64,000 bases of DNA, taken from contig NZ_PYSV01000004.1 of the NCBI RefSeq assembly GCF_003028415.1, forward strand, positions 186,001 through 250,000, in the 5' to 3' direction. Below the pieces are notes generated by a model. That model was given only the letters and a program-made list of their open reading frames with translations, did no database searches and was not told the DNA's origin. Positions 28,775 through 37,606 of this stretch are shown piece after piece. How positions within the stretch are numbered: the first letter of the stretch is position 1; each line of letters opens with the position of its first letter. The stretch is from Deinococcus arcticus. GTDB lineage: Bacteria; Deinococcota; Deinococci; Deinococcales; Deinococcaceae. A program made the translations under genes and the position numbers.

Positions 28775-29974
28775 GTGCCCCTGCCCCCCTGTGGTGGGTC
28801 GGTGGCGGTCTGGTGCGTGCTTCTGCTTCTGCGTTGCCCTGTGCGGGTGCCTTTCCGCCTCGCCCCTGAACGTCCCGTGAAGACCCTGGCCCGGCGCTGG
28901 CGGCGCGCCCTGCGTCCCCCGGCCCCCGATACTGCCGAATTCGCCTACCGGCGCGGCGGGCTGCTGGCCCTGCTGGCCTGCGGCGTGTTTGTGAGTGCCT
29001 TTACCCTGCTGGCGCAGGTGGGCAATGATTTCAGCGACGCCGACCGGCTGGCCCTGAGCGTGATTATCCTGAAGAATGTGGCCTTCATGGTGTGGCTGTG
29101 GCGCTGGCCCCGCCACTTTCTGGCCATCGGGCTGACCGAGCTGCTGCTGGAAATCGGGGCGGCCATCTTCCGGCTGTACGTGACGCTGCACAGCCCGCCC
29201 AGCATGAACGGGCTGGGGGGGTACGCCCCCTGGATGATCGTGACGTATCTGGCGGCGTTTCTGGTGCTGCCCACCCGCGCGGCGCTGGGGGTCAGCCTGA
29301 CCCAGTTTGGGGGCCTGCTGCTGGTGGGCGTGGGGTTCAGCCTCAGCCCGGGCAGTCATCCGGCGCTGCGCGCGGCACTGGGCAACACCCTGCTGCAGAC
29401 CTACCTGGTTCATGCCACCTTTATCGCCTTTCTGGCCCTGCAGCAGCGCCTGCTGCAGCATTACGTCCACGCGCTGGTCACCGCCCGGCACGAGGCCAGC
29501 CTGGCCCACCAGGACGCCCTGACCGGGCTGCCCAACCGCCGCCAGCTGACCACGTGGCTGCAGGGCGCCCTGCCGCAGGTGAGCCACCAGCCACTGAGCG
29601 TGGTGCTGTTTGACCTGGACCACTTCAAGCGCGTGAACGACACCTATGGGCACGAGGTGGGCGACCAGACCCTGCAGCGCGTGGCGCAGGTGCTGCGCCG
29701 CTGCCTGCGCCAGCGTGACCGCGCCGGGCGCTGGGGCGGCGAGGAATTTCTGATTCTGGTGGACGGCGACGCAGACGCCGCCCTGACCGTGGCCGAGCGG
29801 CTGCGCGACGCCCTGAGCCGCGAACGCCACCCGCAGGTGGGCCCCGTGACCATCAGCTGCGGGGTGGCGCCGGCCTCGCTTCACGACTCGCCGGACCTGC
29901 TGCTGCGCCGCGCCGACGAGGCCCTGTACCGTGCCAAGCACGCCGGGCGCAACACCGTGACCATCGCGGCCTGA
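28775..29974 (+). CDS. membrane-bound diguanylate cyclase (GGDEF domain)
   Basis: This protein of about 399 residues makes cyclic-di-GMP. Residues about 60-240 carry six hydrophobic segments (GLLALLACGVFVSAFTLLA, MVWLWRW, LLLVGVGFSL and others). After a short linker comes a GGDEF domain (about 248-399) with DALTGLPNRR, FDLDHFKRVNDTYGHEVGDQ and the intact active-site loop GRWGGEEF. No RxxD inhibitory site is obvious before the loop. The GTG at 28775 is chosen because TAGAGT lies 8 nt upstream (leaderless type). In-frame alternatives at 28712 (ATG) and further downstream exist. Confidence 0.88.
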   Translation: MPLPPCGGSVAVWCVLLLLRCPVRVPFRLAPERPVKTLARRWRRALRPPAPDTAEFAYRRGGLLALLACGVFVSAFTLLAQVGNDFSDADRLALSVIILKNVAFMVWLWRWPRHFLAIGLTELLLEIGAAIFRLYVTLHSPPSMNGLGGYAPWMIVTYLAAFLVLPTRAALGVSLTQFGGLLLVGVGFSLSPGSHPALRAALGNTLLQTYLVHATFIAFLALQQRLLQHYVHALVTARHEASLAHQDALTGLPNRRQLTTWLQGALPQVSHQPLSVVLFDLDHFKRVNDTYGHEVGDQTLQRVAQVLRRCLRQRDRAGRWGGEEFLILVDGDADAALTVAERLRDALSRERHPQVGPVTISCGVAPASLHDSPDLLLRRADEALYRAKHAGRNTVTIAA

Positions 29975-30013
29975 GGGGAACGGGGCCAGAGGCGCCCGCC
30001 TATCCTGTGCCCC

Positions 30014-30628
30014 GTGCCTTCCTTCCTGCGCGGCCTGACCCTGGGCCTGTCCCTGATCGTGGCCATTGGCCCGCAAAACGCCTTTGTGCTGCGCCAGGGC
30101 CTGACGCAGCAGTACGCCCTGCTGGCTGCCCTGGCCTGCGCCCTGTGCGACAGCATGCTGATTGCGCTGGGCGTGCTGGGGCTGGGGAGCTGGCTGTCGC
30201 GCGTGCCCGTGCTGGTTACGGCCGGCACGCTGTTTGGGACGGCTTTTCTGACGTGGTATGGCCTGCGCGCCCTGCGCTCGGCCTGGGCGGGCGGCGCGGC
30301 GGGGCTGGAGGCAGGCGGGCCAGCCTCGGCCACGCCCCGGCAGATCGTGGGCACGGCCCTGGGCTTTAGCCTGCTCAACCCCCATGCCCTGCTGGACACG
30401 GTGGTTCTGATTGGCGGGGCCAGCGCGGGCCTGAACAGTGCGGGGCGGCTGGCCTTCTTGGGCGGCACCATTCTGGCGTCGTGGGCGTGGTTTTTCACGC
30501 TGGCGCTGGCCGGGCGGACCCTGGCTCCGGCGATGGCCCGGCCGCAGGCGTGGCGGGTACTGGACGCCCTGATTGGGGTGACGCTGCTGGTGACAGCTGC
30601 CGGTTTGTTGTGGGGACTCCAGGGGTAG
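30014..30628 (+). CDS. argO: LysE/ArgO family amino-acid exporter
   Basis: This 204-residue membrane protein has about six transmembrane segments and the family signature LSLIVAIGPQNAFVLRQGL at the N-terminus, plus GFSLLNPHALLDTVVLIGG in the second half. LysE/ArgO proteins export basic amino acids and their toxic analogues. The closeness to the arginine operon (2.2 kb) supports arginine as substrate, by inference. The GTG start has TATCCT exactly 7 nt upstream, so the mRNA is probably leaderless. It is convergent with the MFS gene. Confidence 0.87.
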   Translation: MPSFLRGLTLGLSLIVAIGPQNAFVLRQGLTQQYALLAALACALCDSMLIALGVLGLGSWLSRVPVLVTAGTLFGTAFLTWYGLRALRSAWAGGAAGLEAGGPASATPRQIVGTALGFSLLNPHALLDTVVLIGGASAGLNSAGRLAFLGGTILASWAWFFTLALAGRTLAPAMARPQAWRVLDALIGVTLLVTAAGLLWGLQG

Positions 30629-30664
30629 GCGTGGCCGCCGCCCGGAGTGGCCCTCCGCCAGGCC

Positions 30665-31882
30665 TCACCGCAATTCCCCCTTTCCCGCACGGCTCAGCAG
30701 GGCCAGGGTCGGCAGGCGCACCAGCGCGGCCAGGGCCAGCGCCGCCCGCACGCCCCACAGGTTGCCCGCCAGCCCGAACAGCGGCCCGCAGCTCACCTGC
30801 CCCAGCGCGTCGGCCTGTGAGGCAAAGGAGTTGATGGTGGCGCGCGAACCGCTGGGCAGGCCCTGGTTCAGCCACGCCGAATACAGCGGGCTGTACAGGC
30901 CCCGCAGCACACCGTGAACCAGCAACGCGCCCGCCGCCCACCCAAACCCAGGGGCCAGCGCAAACGCCAGCAGCGCCACCACGCTGAGGCCCAGCACCAC
31001 GCGCAGGGTACGCGCCACCTGCCGGGGCTGGCTCAGGTCCAGGCGGCGGCGCAGCGGTTCCAGCACCGCCCACCCCAGCACCGAGCCCGTCAGCGCCAGG
31101 GCAATAAACCAGCCTTCGGCACTCAGGCCCCCCGGCAGCCCCGTTTCGCGCAGCAACAGAAACTCGTTCAGGCGGTCCAGGGCCTCGGTGCTGGCGCCGT
31201 ACAGCGCCGCTGCGGCAATCAGCAGGATCAGGACCGGGCGGCCCCGTACCTCGCGCACGCCCTGCCTCAGCGGGGCGGTCAGGCCAGCCCAGGTGGGTCG
31301 CTCGCTGGGGGCGGCGCGGGTGAAGCCCTGCTCCGGCATCTTCAGCGCCAGAAAGGCGGCCAGCGCCAGCAGCGTACCCCCGCCCACCACGATGCACAGC
31401 GCGGGGCCGCCCAGCGCGGCCAGTGCGGCGGCCCCCAGGATGCCCCCCACCCCGGCCACGCGGGCGTACTGCCCGCCCAGCAGCAGGGCCCCGCCCAAGC
31501 GGTCCTCGCCCAGTTCGTCGGCCAGCCACGCTTCATGCGCGCCGCTGAGGCAGGTGTAGCCCACGGCACTGACCACCTGCGCGGCCAGAATGACCCCAAA
31601 GACGGGAAACGAGCCCACCAGCAGCATCGCCGCGCCCAGCGCCGCGCACCCCAGCACCACCGACCATTTGCGCGAAAAGGCGTCGGCCAGGACGCCCGTG
31701 GGCACCTCCAGCACGAACGCCGAGAGTTCCAGCGCCGCCCCCACCAGCAGCAGCTGAAAGGGCGCCAGGCCCACGGTTTGAACGAAATACAGCCCTTGCA
31801 GCGTATACGCCAGGGCAAACGCAGCGGCCATGACGGCCTCGGTGACCAGATAAACCCGCAGCGCGCGGGAAGAATGGAGCAT
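30665..31882 (-). CDS. MFS transporter
   Basis: This 405-residue protein has about 12 hydrophobic segments. The cytoplasmic loop 2-3 motif VPTGVLADAFSRKWSVVLG (about 60-78) matches the MFS motif GxLaDrxGrk. Such sequences (TEAVMAAAFALAYTLQGLYF at the start, LEVPTGVLADAFSRK) are close to uncharacterised drug or metabolite exporters of the MFS_1 group. The substrate is unknown. The start ATG 31882 has GAGG 7 nt upstream. It ends 37 bp from the ArgO stop, facing it. Confidence 0.85.
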   Translation of the reverse strand: MLHSSRALRVYLVTEAVMAAAFALAYTLQGLYFVQTVGLAPFQLLLVGAALELSAFVLEVPTGVLADAFSRKWSVVLGCAALGAAMLLVGSFPVFGVILAAQVVSAVGYTCLSGAHEAWLADELGEDRLGGALLLGGQYARVAGVGGILGAAALAALGGPALCIVVGGGTLLALAAFLALKMPEQGFTRAAPSERPTWAGLTAPLRQGVREVRGRPVLILLIAAAALYGASTEALDRLNEFLLLRETGLPGGLSAEGWFIALALTGSVLGWAVLEPLRRRLDLSQPRQVARTLRVVLGLSVVALLAFALAPGFGWAAGALLVHGVLRGLYSPLYSAWLNQGLPSGSRATINSFASQADALGQVSCGPLFGLAGNLWGVRAALALAALVRLPTLALLSRAGKGELR

Positions 31883-32097
31883 GTCAAAACCTCGGGGAGT
31901 GAATGTTCAGCGCGTCAACGTGAAGCGGCGCGTGGCCCGGCAGGGGCCCGCAGTGGCTTCTGAAATGGAGGGGGTCAGTTCAGGGTTGACATGGTGAATC
32001 ACGCCCATGGGTCCGGGATGGAGGCAGCATAGGGGCTCCGCCAGAGCAGGTGCGATAGGCCAGGTGGCGCAGCCGGGCCTCACCTGTCCCGCATGCC

Positions 32098-32112
32098 TGC
32101 ATAAGTTTGCAT
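32098..32112 (+). promoter_or_regulatory. ARG-box-like palindrome upstream of carB
   Basis: TGCATAAGTTTGCAT lies 50 bp before the carB ATG and matches the argG-distal ARG-like box in 10 of 15 positions. It is flanked by GCATGC on each side. Only one box is seen. The rest of 31883-32161 holds no gene or clear -35/-10 pair. Confidence 0.5.
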
Positions 32113-32161
32113 GCTGCCTCACCCCGCCCCGCCGCAAACCGTGTTACGCTCGTTCTCTGGA

Positions 32162-35100
32162 ATGCCTAAGCGTACTGACCTCCAGACCATCCTGATTCTC
32201 GGCAGCGGGCCCATCCAGATTGGGCAGGCGGCCGAGTTCGACTATTCGGGCACGCAGGCCTTGAAGGCGCTGAAGGGCGAGGGCTACCGGGTGGTGCTGG
32301 TCAACAGCAACCCGGCGACCATCATGACCGACCCCGACCTGGCCGACGCGACCTACCTGGAACCGCTGACGCCCGAGTTCGTGCGCAAGGTCATTGAAAA
32401 GGAGCGCCCCGACGCCCTGCTGCCTACCCTGGGCGGTCAGACGGCGCTGAACCTGGCGATGGACCTGTTTCACAACGGCACCCTGGAAGAATTTGGCGTG
32501 GAATTGATCGGCGCCAACGCCGCCGCCATCAAAAAGGGTGAGGACCGCGAGGAATTTCAGGCCGCCATGAAGAAAATCGGCGTGGCCACCGCCAAGGGCC
32601 AGATGGTCCATTCGATGGAAGAAGCGGTCGAGTACCAGAAGGAAATCGGCCTGCCCATCGTGATCCGGCCTTCCTTCACCCTGGGCGGGACGGGCGGCGG
32701 GATTGCGCACAGCTACGAAGAGTTTCTGGCGATCACGGAAGGCGGCCTGCGCGACAGCCCCGTGACCAGCGTGCTGCTGGAGGAATCCATCCTGGGCTGG
32801 AAGGAATACGAGCTGGAAGTGATGCGCGATACCGCCGACACGGTGGTGATCATCACGTCCATCGAGAACTTTGACCCAATGGGTGTGCACACCGGCGACT
32901 CCATCACCGTGGCCCCGGCGCAGACCCTCAGCGACGTGGAATACCAGCGCCTGCGCGACCAGTCTCTGGCCATTATCCGCGAGATTGGCGTGGACACGGG
33001 CGGCAGCAACATTCAGTTTGCAGTGGACCCCAAAGACGGCCGCGTGATCGTCATCGAGATGAACCCCCGCGTGAGCCGCTCCAGTGCGCTCGCCAGCAAG
33101 GCCACCGGCTTTCCTATTGCCAAGATTGCCGCGCTGCTGGCGGTGGGCTACCACCTTGACGAGCTGAAAAATGACATCACGCGGTCCACGCCCGCCTCGT
33201 TTGAGCCCAGCATTGACTACGTGGTGACCAAGATTCCGCGCTTTGCCTTCGAGAAGTTTCCGGGCAGCAGCGACGCCCTGGGCACCCAGATGCGCAGCGT
33301 GGGCGAGGTCATGGCGATTGGCCGCACCTTCAAGGAATCGCTGCAAAAGGCGCTGCGGAGCGTGGAATCTGACGTGCGCGGCGCATTTGCCGCCATGAGC
33401 GACGAGGGCCTGCGCGGCCTGCTGTACGGCAACCCCCGCCGTCTGGAGGCCGTGCTGGAACTGCTGCGCCGGGGCGAGAGCACAGAGGCCCTGTTTGACG
33501 CCACCAAGATTGACCCATGGTTCCTGTCGCAGCTGAAGGAAATCACCGACGCGGAGAAGGAACTGAGCGACCTGGGCCCCATTGCCGAGTGGAAGTACGA
33601 ACTCTGGCGCGAGGTGAAGCGCCTGGGCTTTTCGGACGCGCGTATTGGCGAGATCGTGGGTCTGAGCGAGTTGCAGGTACGCGAGCTGCGCAAGGCCGCC
33701 AAGGCCCTGCCGGTGTACAAGACCGTGGACACCTGCGCCGCCGAGTTCGAGGCCTTTACGCCCTACCACTACTCTACCTACGAGTGGGAGGACGAGGTGC
33801 GGGCCACCGACAAGCCCAAGGTCGTGATTCTGGGCAGCGGGCCCAACCGCATTGGGCAGGGCGTGGAGTTCGACTACGCCACCGTCCATGCTGTGTGGGC
33901 GCTGCAGGAAGCCGGGTTTGAAACCATCATGATCAACTCCAACCCCGAGACGGTCAGCACCGACTACGACACCGCCGACCGCCTGTACTTCGAGCCGCTG
34001 ACCTTTGAAGATGTGATGAACATCGTGGAACACGAGCAGCCCGTGGGCGTGATCGTGCAGCTGGGCGGGCAGACGCCGCTGAAACTGGCGAAAAAACTGG
34101 CCGACGCGGGCGCCCCCATCATTGGCACCAGCCCCGAAACGATTCACGAGGCCGAGGACCGCGCCAGCTTTAACGCCCTGTGCGAACGCCTGGGCCTGCC
34201 GCAGCCCAGGGGCAAGGTGGCCGAAACGCCCGAGCAGGCCGCTGCTCTGGCCGCCGAACTGGGCTTCCCGCTGATGGCCCGCCCCTCCTATGTACTGGGG
34301 GGCCGCGCCATGCGCACCGTGCGCAGCATGGAAGAACTGACCACCTACCTCAGCGAGGTCTACGCCGCCGTGGAAGGCCAGCCTAGCATCCTGCTGGACC
34401 AGTTCTTGGAAGGCGCGCTGGAGCTGGATGTGGATACGTTGTGTGACGGGCAGAAGGCCGTGGTCGCGGGCATCATGGAACATGTAGAGGCCGCCGGGGT
34501 GCATTCCGGGGACAGCGCGTGCATCCTGCCGCCCGTGAACCTCTCGCCGGAGCTGCTGGCCCGCGTGAAGGCCGACACCGAGCGCCTAGCACTGGAACTG
34601 GGCGTGAAGGGCCTGATGAACGTGCAGTGGGCAGTCAAGGACGGGGTAGCCTACATTCTGGAAGCCAACCCACGCGCCAGCCGCACGGTGCCGTTTGTCT
34701 CCAAGGCCGTGAACCACCCGCTGGCCAAGAGTGCCGCGCGGATTGCCGTGGGGCACACGCTGGAGCAGATTGGCCTGACCGAGACGCCCACGCCGGGCAT
34801 GTACTCGGTGAAGGAAGTGCACCTGCCGTTCCTGAAGTTTGCGGGTGTGGTGCCGGTGCTGGGGCCAGAGATGAAAAGCACGGGCGAGAGCATGGGCATA
34901 GACGCCGACCCCTACCGCGCCTTTTACCGCGCGCAGATTGGCGCGAAGAACTACCTGCCCACCCAGGGCACGGCACTGGTGATGGGCGACGGGCTGGATG
35001 ACGTGGCGAAGGCGCTGGCAGAGGCCGGCCTGAACGTGATTCGGGAACAGAACGGCCAGGAACTGCCTGCCCTGCTGATAGACACCACCGGCAGCCCACT

Positions 35101-35236
35101 GCTGAGAACTGCTCTGGAACGCGGTGTGCCGATTGTCAGCACGAGAGAAGGCGCGGAGTGGACGGCGAAGGCGATTGGGGCCGTGAAGAGTGAGGTGCTG
35201 GGCGTGCAGAGCTTGCAGGAGTGGGTCAACATCTGA
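32162..35236 (+). CDS. carB: carbamoyl-phosphate synthase large subunit
   Basis: This 1024-residue enzyme makes carbamoyl phosphate from bicarbonate, ATP and ammonia supplied by CarA. It has two homologous ATP-grasp halves ([20 protein letters not shown] near the N-terminus, [19 protein letters not shown] near residue 555), each with carbamoyl-phosphate synthase signatures ([16 protein letters not shown] and [14 protein letters not shown]). An oligomerisation segment lies between, and a C-terminal MGS-like allosteric domain begins near residue 910. The start ATG 32162 gives [12 protein letters not shown]. It is unlinked to carA and preceded by an ARG-box-like site. Confidence 0.97.
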   Translation: MPKRTDLQTILILGSGPIQIGQAAEFDYSGTQALKALKGEGYRVVLVNSNPATIMTDPDLADATYLEPLTPEFVRKVIEKERPDALLPTLGGQTALNLAMDLFHNGTLEEFGVELIGANAAAIKKGEDREEFQAAMKKIGVATAKGQMVHSMEEAVEYQKEIGLPIVIRPSFTLGGTGGGIAHSYEEFLAITEGGLRDSPVTSVLLEESILGWKEYELEVMRDTADTVVIITSIENFDPMGVHTGDSITVAPAQTLSDVEYQRLRDQSLAIIREIGVDTGGSNIQFAVDPKDGRVIVIEMNPRVSRSSALASKATGFPIAKIAALLAVGYHLDELKNDITRSTPASFEPSIDYVVTKIPRFAFEKFPGSSDALGTQMRSVGEVMAIGRTFKESLQKALRSVESDVRGAFAAMSDEGLRGLLYGNPRRLEAVLELLRRGESTEALFDATKIDPWFLSQLKEITDAEKELSDLGPIAEWKYELWREVKRLGFSDARIGEIVGLSELQVRELRKAAKALPVYKTVDTCAAEFEAFTPYHYSTYEWEDEVRATDKPKVVILGSGPNRIGQGVEFDYATVHAVWALQEAGFETIMINSNPETVSTDYDTADRLYFEPLTFEDVMNIVEHEQPVGVIVQLGGQTPLKLAKKLADAGAPIIGTSPETIHEAEDRASFNALCERLGLPQPRGKVAETPEQAAALAAELGFPLMARPSYVLGGRAMRTVRSMEELTTYLSEVYAAVEGQPSILLDQFLEGALELDVDTLCDGQKAVVAGIMEHVEAAGVHSGDSACILPPVNLSPELLARVKADTERLALELGVKGLMNVQWAVKDGVAYILEANPRASRTVPFVSKAVNHPLAKSAARIAVGHTLEQIGLTETPTPGMYSVKEVHLPFLKFAGVVPVLGPEMKSTGESMGIDADPYRAFYRAQIGAKNYLPTQGTALVMGDGLDDVAKALAEAGLNVIREQNGQELPALLIDTTGSPLLRTALERGVPIVSTREGAEWTAKAIGAVKSEVLGVQSLQEWVNI

Positions 35237-35237
35237 G

Positions 35238-35633
35238 ATGCCTCTAGAAGCCTGCCTCCGATGTGAAGTTCAGGGAGGGGAGGAGAGCACCTGGCTGCCC
35301 GTGTCCTTTTCCAGCATGCCCGTCGATTCCGTGTGGCTTGAGAAAGCCGTGGAATGGGCTGGCTCCGCTGAACGAGGCCTTCCCGCAGATTTAGGCGCAT
35401 GCTTGACGCAGGAATACGCAGGTGATCTAGAATACGCTAAGCTTCAACCCGCTAAAAAACTAATTGGGGAAACATGGTTTTTGGACGATGAGTTGGATAC
35501 TCTTCTTGAAACGCCAGACGAGAGCGAGCAAAATCACTTGTCTGTTCGATGGTGGAAGCGATTTGCGGAAGGACAAACAGGTATTGGACGTAAAGTTCGT
35601 TGGGTAGTCTGGTTCTTTGCTGAGGCCAGCTAA
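35238..35633 (+). CDS. unknown small protein, member of a paralogous pair
   Basis: This 131-residue protein starts one base after the carB stop (TGAGATG), so it may be coupled to carB. The DNA is visibly richer in A+T than carB, which suggests acquisition. It shares landmarks with the 37126-37542 product: an early TWLPVSFSS versus TWWPVATFE, AERGLPADL versus KERGLPEDV, GETWFLDDELDTLL versus GATWFSSAELSKLM, and a C-terminal VRWVVWF versus VRFVVWF. There is no signal peptide or membrane segment. The family is not recognised. Small orphan immunity-like proteins look like this, but that is only a guess. Confidence 0.7.
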   Translation: MPLEACLRCEVQGGEESTWLPVSFSSMPVDSVWLEKAVEWAGSAERGLPADLGACLTQEYAGDLEYAKLQPAKKLIGETWFLDDELDTLLETPDESEQNHLSVRWWKRFAEGQTGIGRKVRWVVWFFAEAS

Positions 35634-35688
35634 TAGGGTGGAAATCTAGCTTTTCTGCACTCTTCCTCTAACTCGGCCATTACGCACT

Positions 35689-35832
35689 TCACAGCCCCTC
35701 CCCTACCCTCCGCCCGTGACTGATAAAGGGAACGAAGCCGAGCAGATGTAGGACGCCCACGCCCAGCGTCAGGAACACGAGCGCCAGACGGGGAAAAGCC
35801 CGTGCCGCCTGCACTGATGGCGCGGGCAGCAT
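35689..35832 (-). CDS. possible 47-residue membrane peptide
   Basis: A short frame on the minus strand encodes MLPAPSVQAARAFPRLALVF followed by a hydrophobic run (LTLGVGVLHLLGFVPFI) and a basic tail, one predicted transmembrane helix. It has no clear ribosome-binding site or -10. It occupies most of the gap between the carB-linked gene and the MazF gene. It may be a real small membrane protein or chance. Confidence 0.3.
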   Translation of the reverse strand: MLPAPSVQAARAFPRLALVFLTLGVGVLHLLGFVPFISHGRRVGEGL

Positions 35833-35934
35833 GAGTACACCGGGCAACGGTGAAATTGGCGGAGAAGCATAACTTCCTTGCCTCCGCTTTTTTGCTGCGG
35901 CCTGAACAAGCGCGCGTAGCCCTTTCTGGTAGTC

Positions 35935-36282
35935 CTACAACCCCAGATGTAGCCTCATCTTCCCGTCCAGTTCCGTCATCAAATCGGCGGGCACTTGCCC
36001 AAGCCGTTTCCTCACGCGGCTCAGGGCCACGCTCCGAATCTGCTCAACCTGCGCCTTGCTGTCGTGGTCTAAACCTGTTCGCTGATTCGGCAGCAGCAAC
36101 TGAAAGTGATACACGCGCTCAACATTGGTGGTCAGCGGAATGACAGTCACAACAACGTTCTGCGCGTTGGCGGCGTTGTTCGTGACAATCACGGCTGGTC
36201 TCAGGCTATCCGCCTCGTTCTCCCTCGCTGGAGCAAAATTGACAAGGTAGATGTCGCCCCGACGAATCAGCCCTATTGCCAC
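35935..36282 (-). CDS. mazF: MazF/PemK family toxin (mRNA interferase)
   Basis: This 115-residue endoribonuclease of the CcdB/PemK fold has IRRGDIYLVNFAPARENEAD at the N-terminus, LRPAVIVTNNAANAQNVVVT and VIPLTTN in the core, and EQIRSVALSRVRKRLG, where the QIR segment matches the family. Length is typical. The GTG start overlaps the end of the antitoxin gene by 10 bp, the usual arrangement. MazF cleaves mRNA at short sequence motifs when the antitoxin is degraded. Confidence 0.93.
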   Translation of the reverse strand: MAIGLIRRGDIYLVNFAPARENEADSLRPAVIVTNNAANAQNVVVTVIPLTTNVERVYHFQLLLPNQRTGLDHDSKAQVEQIRSVALSRVRKRLGQVPADLMTELDGKMRLHLGL

Positions 36283-36509
36283 TGGGCCGCCTCATTGTCC
36301 AGCCCGTCGCCTGTTTCAAGGTCCACAAATTCACCAGACCGGGCATATTCAGCGTATTCCTCGGCCAGCAGCTGCTCCTTTAAGGCGCGCAGCCCCATCG
36401 CAATGATTTCGCTCTTGCTGGTGCCTGTGCGCTGCTGGTACTCGTCGACAAAGGCGGCCAGGTGAGGCGGCAGACTGGCTGTGATACGCTGCGCAGTTTC
36501 GTATGTCAT
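36273..36509 (-). CDS. mazE: MazE-like antitoxin with ribbon-helix-helix start
   Basis: This 78-residue protein has an N-terminal RHH-like DNA-binding segment (QRITASLPPHLAAFVDEYQQ, TSKSEIIAMGLRALKEQL) and an acidic C-terminal tail (GEFVDLETGDGLDNEAAQW) expected to bind and block MazF. The ATG at 36509 has TAGTAT 6 nt upstream, so translation is probably leaderless. Direct GTATGC repeats over this -10 are candidates for autoregulation by the MazEF complex. Confidence 0.88.
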   Translation of the reverse strand: MTYETAQRITASLPPHLAAFVDEYQQRTGTSKSEIIAMGLRALKEQLLAEEYAEYARSGEFVDLETGDGLDNEAAQWQ

Positions 36510-36515
36510 ATTTGC

Positions 36516-36568
36516 ATACTAAAGCGCATACGATTAAGCGAGTGGGCAGCGCGATACTTTTACGCATA
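36516..36568. promoter_or_regulatory. divergent promoter region with two 15-bp repeats (mazE / 36568 gene)
   Basis: ATACTAAAGCGCATA (36516-36530) and ATACTTTTACGCATA (36554-36568) agree in 11 of 15 positions, differing only in the central four bases. Each contains the -10 of one flanking gene: TAGTAT read leftward for mazE and TACTTT (36555-36560) read rightward for the plus-strand gene. This suits one regulator acting on both, with MazE/MazEF the obvious candidate (inference). Confidence 0.5.
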
Positions 36569-36885
36569 TGCCCTCCCGCCTGCGCTTTCTCTTCGACACC
36601 GGCTCTGGCATCTGCCTGTGGGCGGGCGATGCAGCCACAGAGGAGCGTCACGGACTTGCTGTGGAAGCCCAGGCCCTCCCCCTTCCGCCCGAGTTGGTGG
36701 CCGAGGTAGAGCGCCTAACCACTTTCTGGGATACGGGCATTGACTGGAACAACCCCGGCGGGCCGTCCCCATGGACAGCGGAGGACGAGCGGGACTTTCA
36801 GGAGCAGGCGGATGCGCTGCTGGAGCGGTTGCGGGCAGCGCTGGGGCCAGGGTTTGAGGTGGTGGACGAGCGGCGGCGCCTCTAG
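36568..36885 (+). CDS. unknown small protein divergent from mazEF
   Basis: This 105-residue protein begins LRFLFDTGSGICLWAGD, then has an acidic helical C-terminal half (AEDERDFQEQADALLERLRA). There is no signal peptide, membrane segment or known motif. The start ATG has TACTTT exactly 7 nt upstream, so leaderless. Its promoter contains a repeat also present at mazE. The family is not recognised. Co-location with a toxin-antitoxin pair and other small genes suggests an accessory role. Confidence 0.65.
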   Translation: MPSRLRFLFDTGSGICLWAGDAATEERHGLAVEAQALPLPPELVAEVERLTTFWDTGIDWNNPGGPSPWTAEDERDFQEQADALLERLRAALGPGFEVVDERRRL

Positions 36886-36905
36886 CGCAGCTCTATCATG
36901 GGTTC

Positions 36906-37121
36906 ATGACGTTGCTGAGGACACTCACCCTGACATCCCGTGAGGACGCGGCCCGCGCTGACCAGGAAGCCAACTGGGCGAAAACGCCCCAGCAACGCCT
37001 GGCTGAAATTGAATTTCTGCGCCGCCAGACCTACCCAGAAAGAGTCGCCCCCAGGCTGGAGCGAGTCCTGAAGATGGTGGAGCGCGAACCCATCATGGCC
37101 AGAGGCGCTACGGAGACGTGA
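36906..37121 (+). CDS. unknown small helical protein
   Basis: This 71-residue, charge-rich, predicted all-helical protein contains DQEANWAKTPQQRLAEIEFL and RRQTYPERVAPRLERVLK. A pattern of this kind (W, TP-ERL, E-LRR--Y, RL-RVL--VERE) occurs in short proteins encoded beside nucleotidyltransferase-type toxins, but no such partner is visible here. TATCAT lies 6 nt before the ATG, giving a leaderless promoter of its own. It ends 4 bp before the next gene, so the two are probably co-transcribed. Confidence 0.6.
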   Translation: MTLLRTLTLTSREDAARADQEANWAKTPQQRLAEIEFLRRQTYPERVAPRLERVLKMVEREPIMARGATET

Positions 37122-37125
37122 AGCC

Positions 37126-37542
37126 ATGAGCATGACGGCAGAGATTCAAGCGGAATACAGCCTGAATGCTGGGCAGACTTGGTGGCCAGTCGCCACGTTT
37201 GAAATCGGCACGGCACGGCGGTTTGCCCTCGCCCTGCAAGGTGCGGGCCTAAAGGAACGGGGACTTCCTGAGGACGTTTTTGAATCTTTTCAAGACCGCT
37301 ACGCCGCTCGCCTTGCCGCGTACCCACAGGAAATTTTCGGGGCCACGTGGTTCAGCAGCGCAGAGCTTTCGAAACTCATGGACGCTCGCCTCTGGCTGAG
37401 TGCCGAAGACCTTGAGCGAGTACCCCTGCACGCCTATGACGGCTACACCGAAACGGACACGGTGGCGGCTTGGTCAGCTTTTGCGCAGGTTCACGAGACC
37501 AATGGCCATCCTGTTCGCTTTGTTGTCTGGTTCGAGTGGTAA
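37126..37542 (+). CDS. unknown small protein, paralogue of the 35238-35633 product
   Basis: This 138-residue protein (or 136 from the second ATG) has TWWPVATFE, KERGLPEDVFESF, FGATWFSSAELSKLM and a C-terminal PVRFVVWFEW. These match in order the landmarks of the carB-adjacent gene 1.5 kb upstream. Spacing between the last two blocks is longer here (an insert around SAEDLERVPLHAYDGYTE). There is no signal peptide or catalytic motif. The repeated use of a Trp-rich fold in one small island suggests a family worth naming, and its function is unknown. Confidence 0.7.
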   Translation: MSMTAEIQAEYSLNAGQTWWPVATFEIGTARRFALALQGAGLKERGLPEDVFESFQDRYAARLAAYPQEIFGATWFSSAELSKLMDARLWLSAEDLERVPLHAYDGYTETDTVAAWSAFAQVHETNGHPVRFVVWFEW

Positions 37543-37606
37543 GCCCCTTGCTCCTCTTCAACCTCCCTTCACCCGCCGTCAGCTGCCGGTTGTCAGGCTG
37601 CCGGAC

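Noticed and set aside
28760..30385. 541-codon minus-strand frame across the diguanylate cyclase and ArgO genes
   Set aside because: Shadow of two well-supported plus-strand membrane protein genes.
31907..32137. 76-codon minus-strand frame between the MFS gene and carB
   Set aside because: No ribosome-binding site or -10, no family pattern, and it overlaps the putative ARG box of carB.
32144..34504. Long minus-strand open frame opposite carB
   Set aside because: It is antisense to an unambiguous carB and shows the same antisense composition; no motif.
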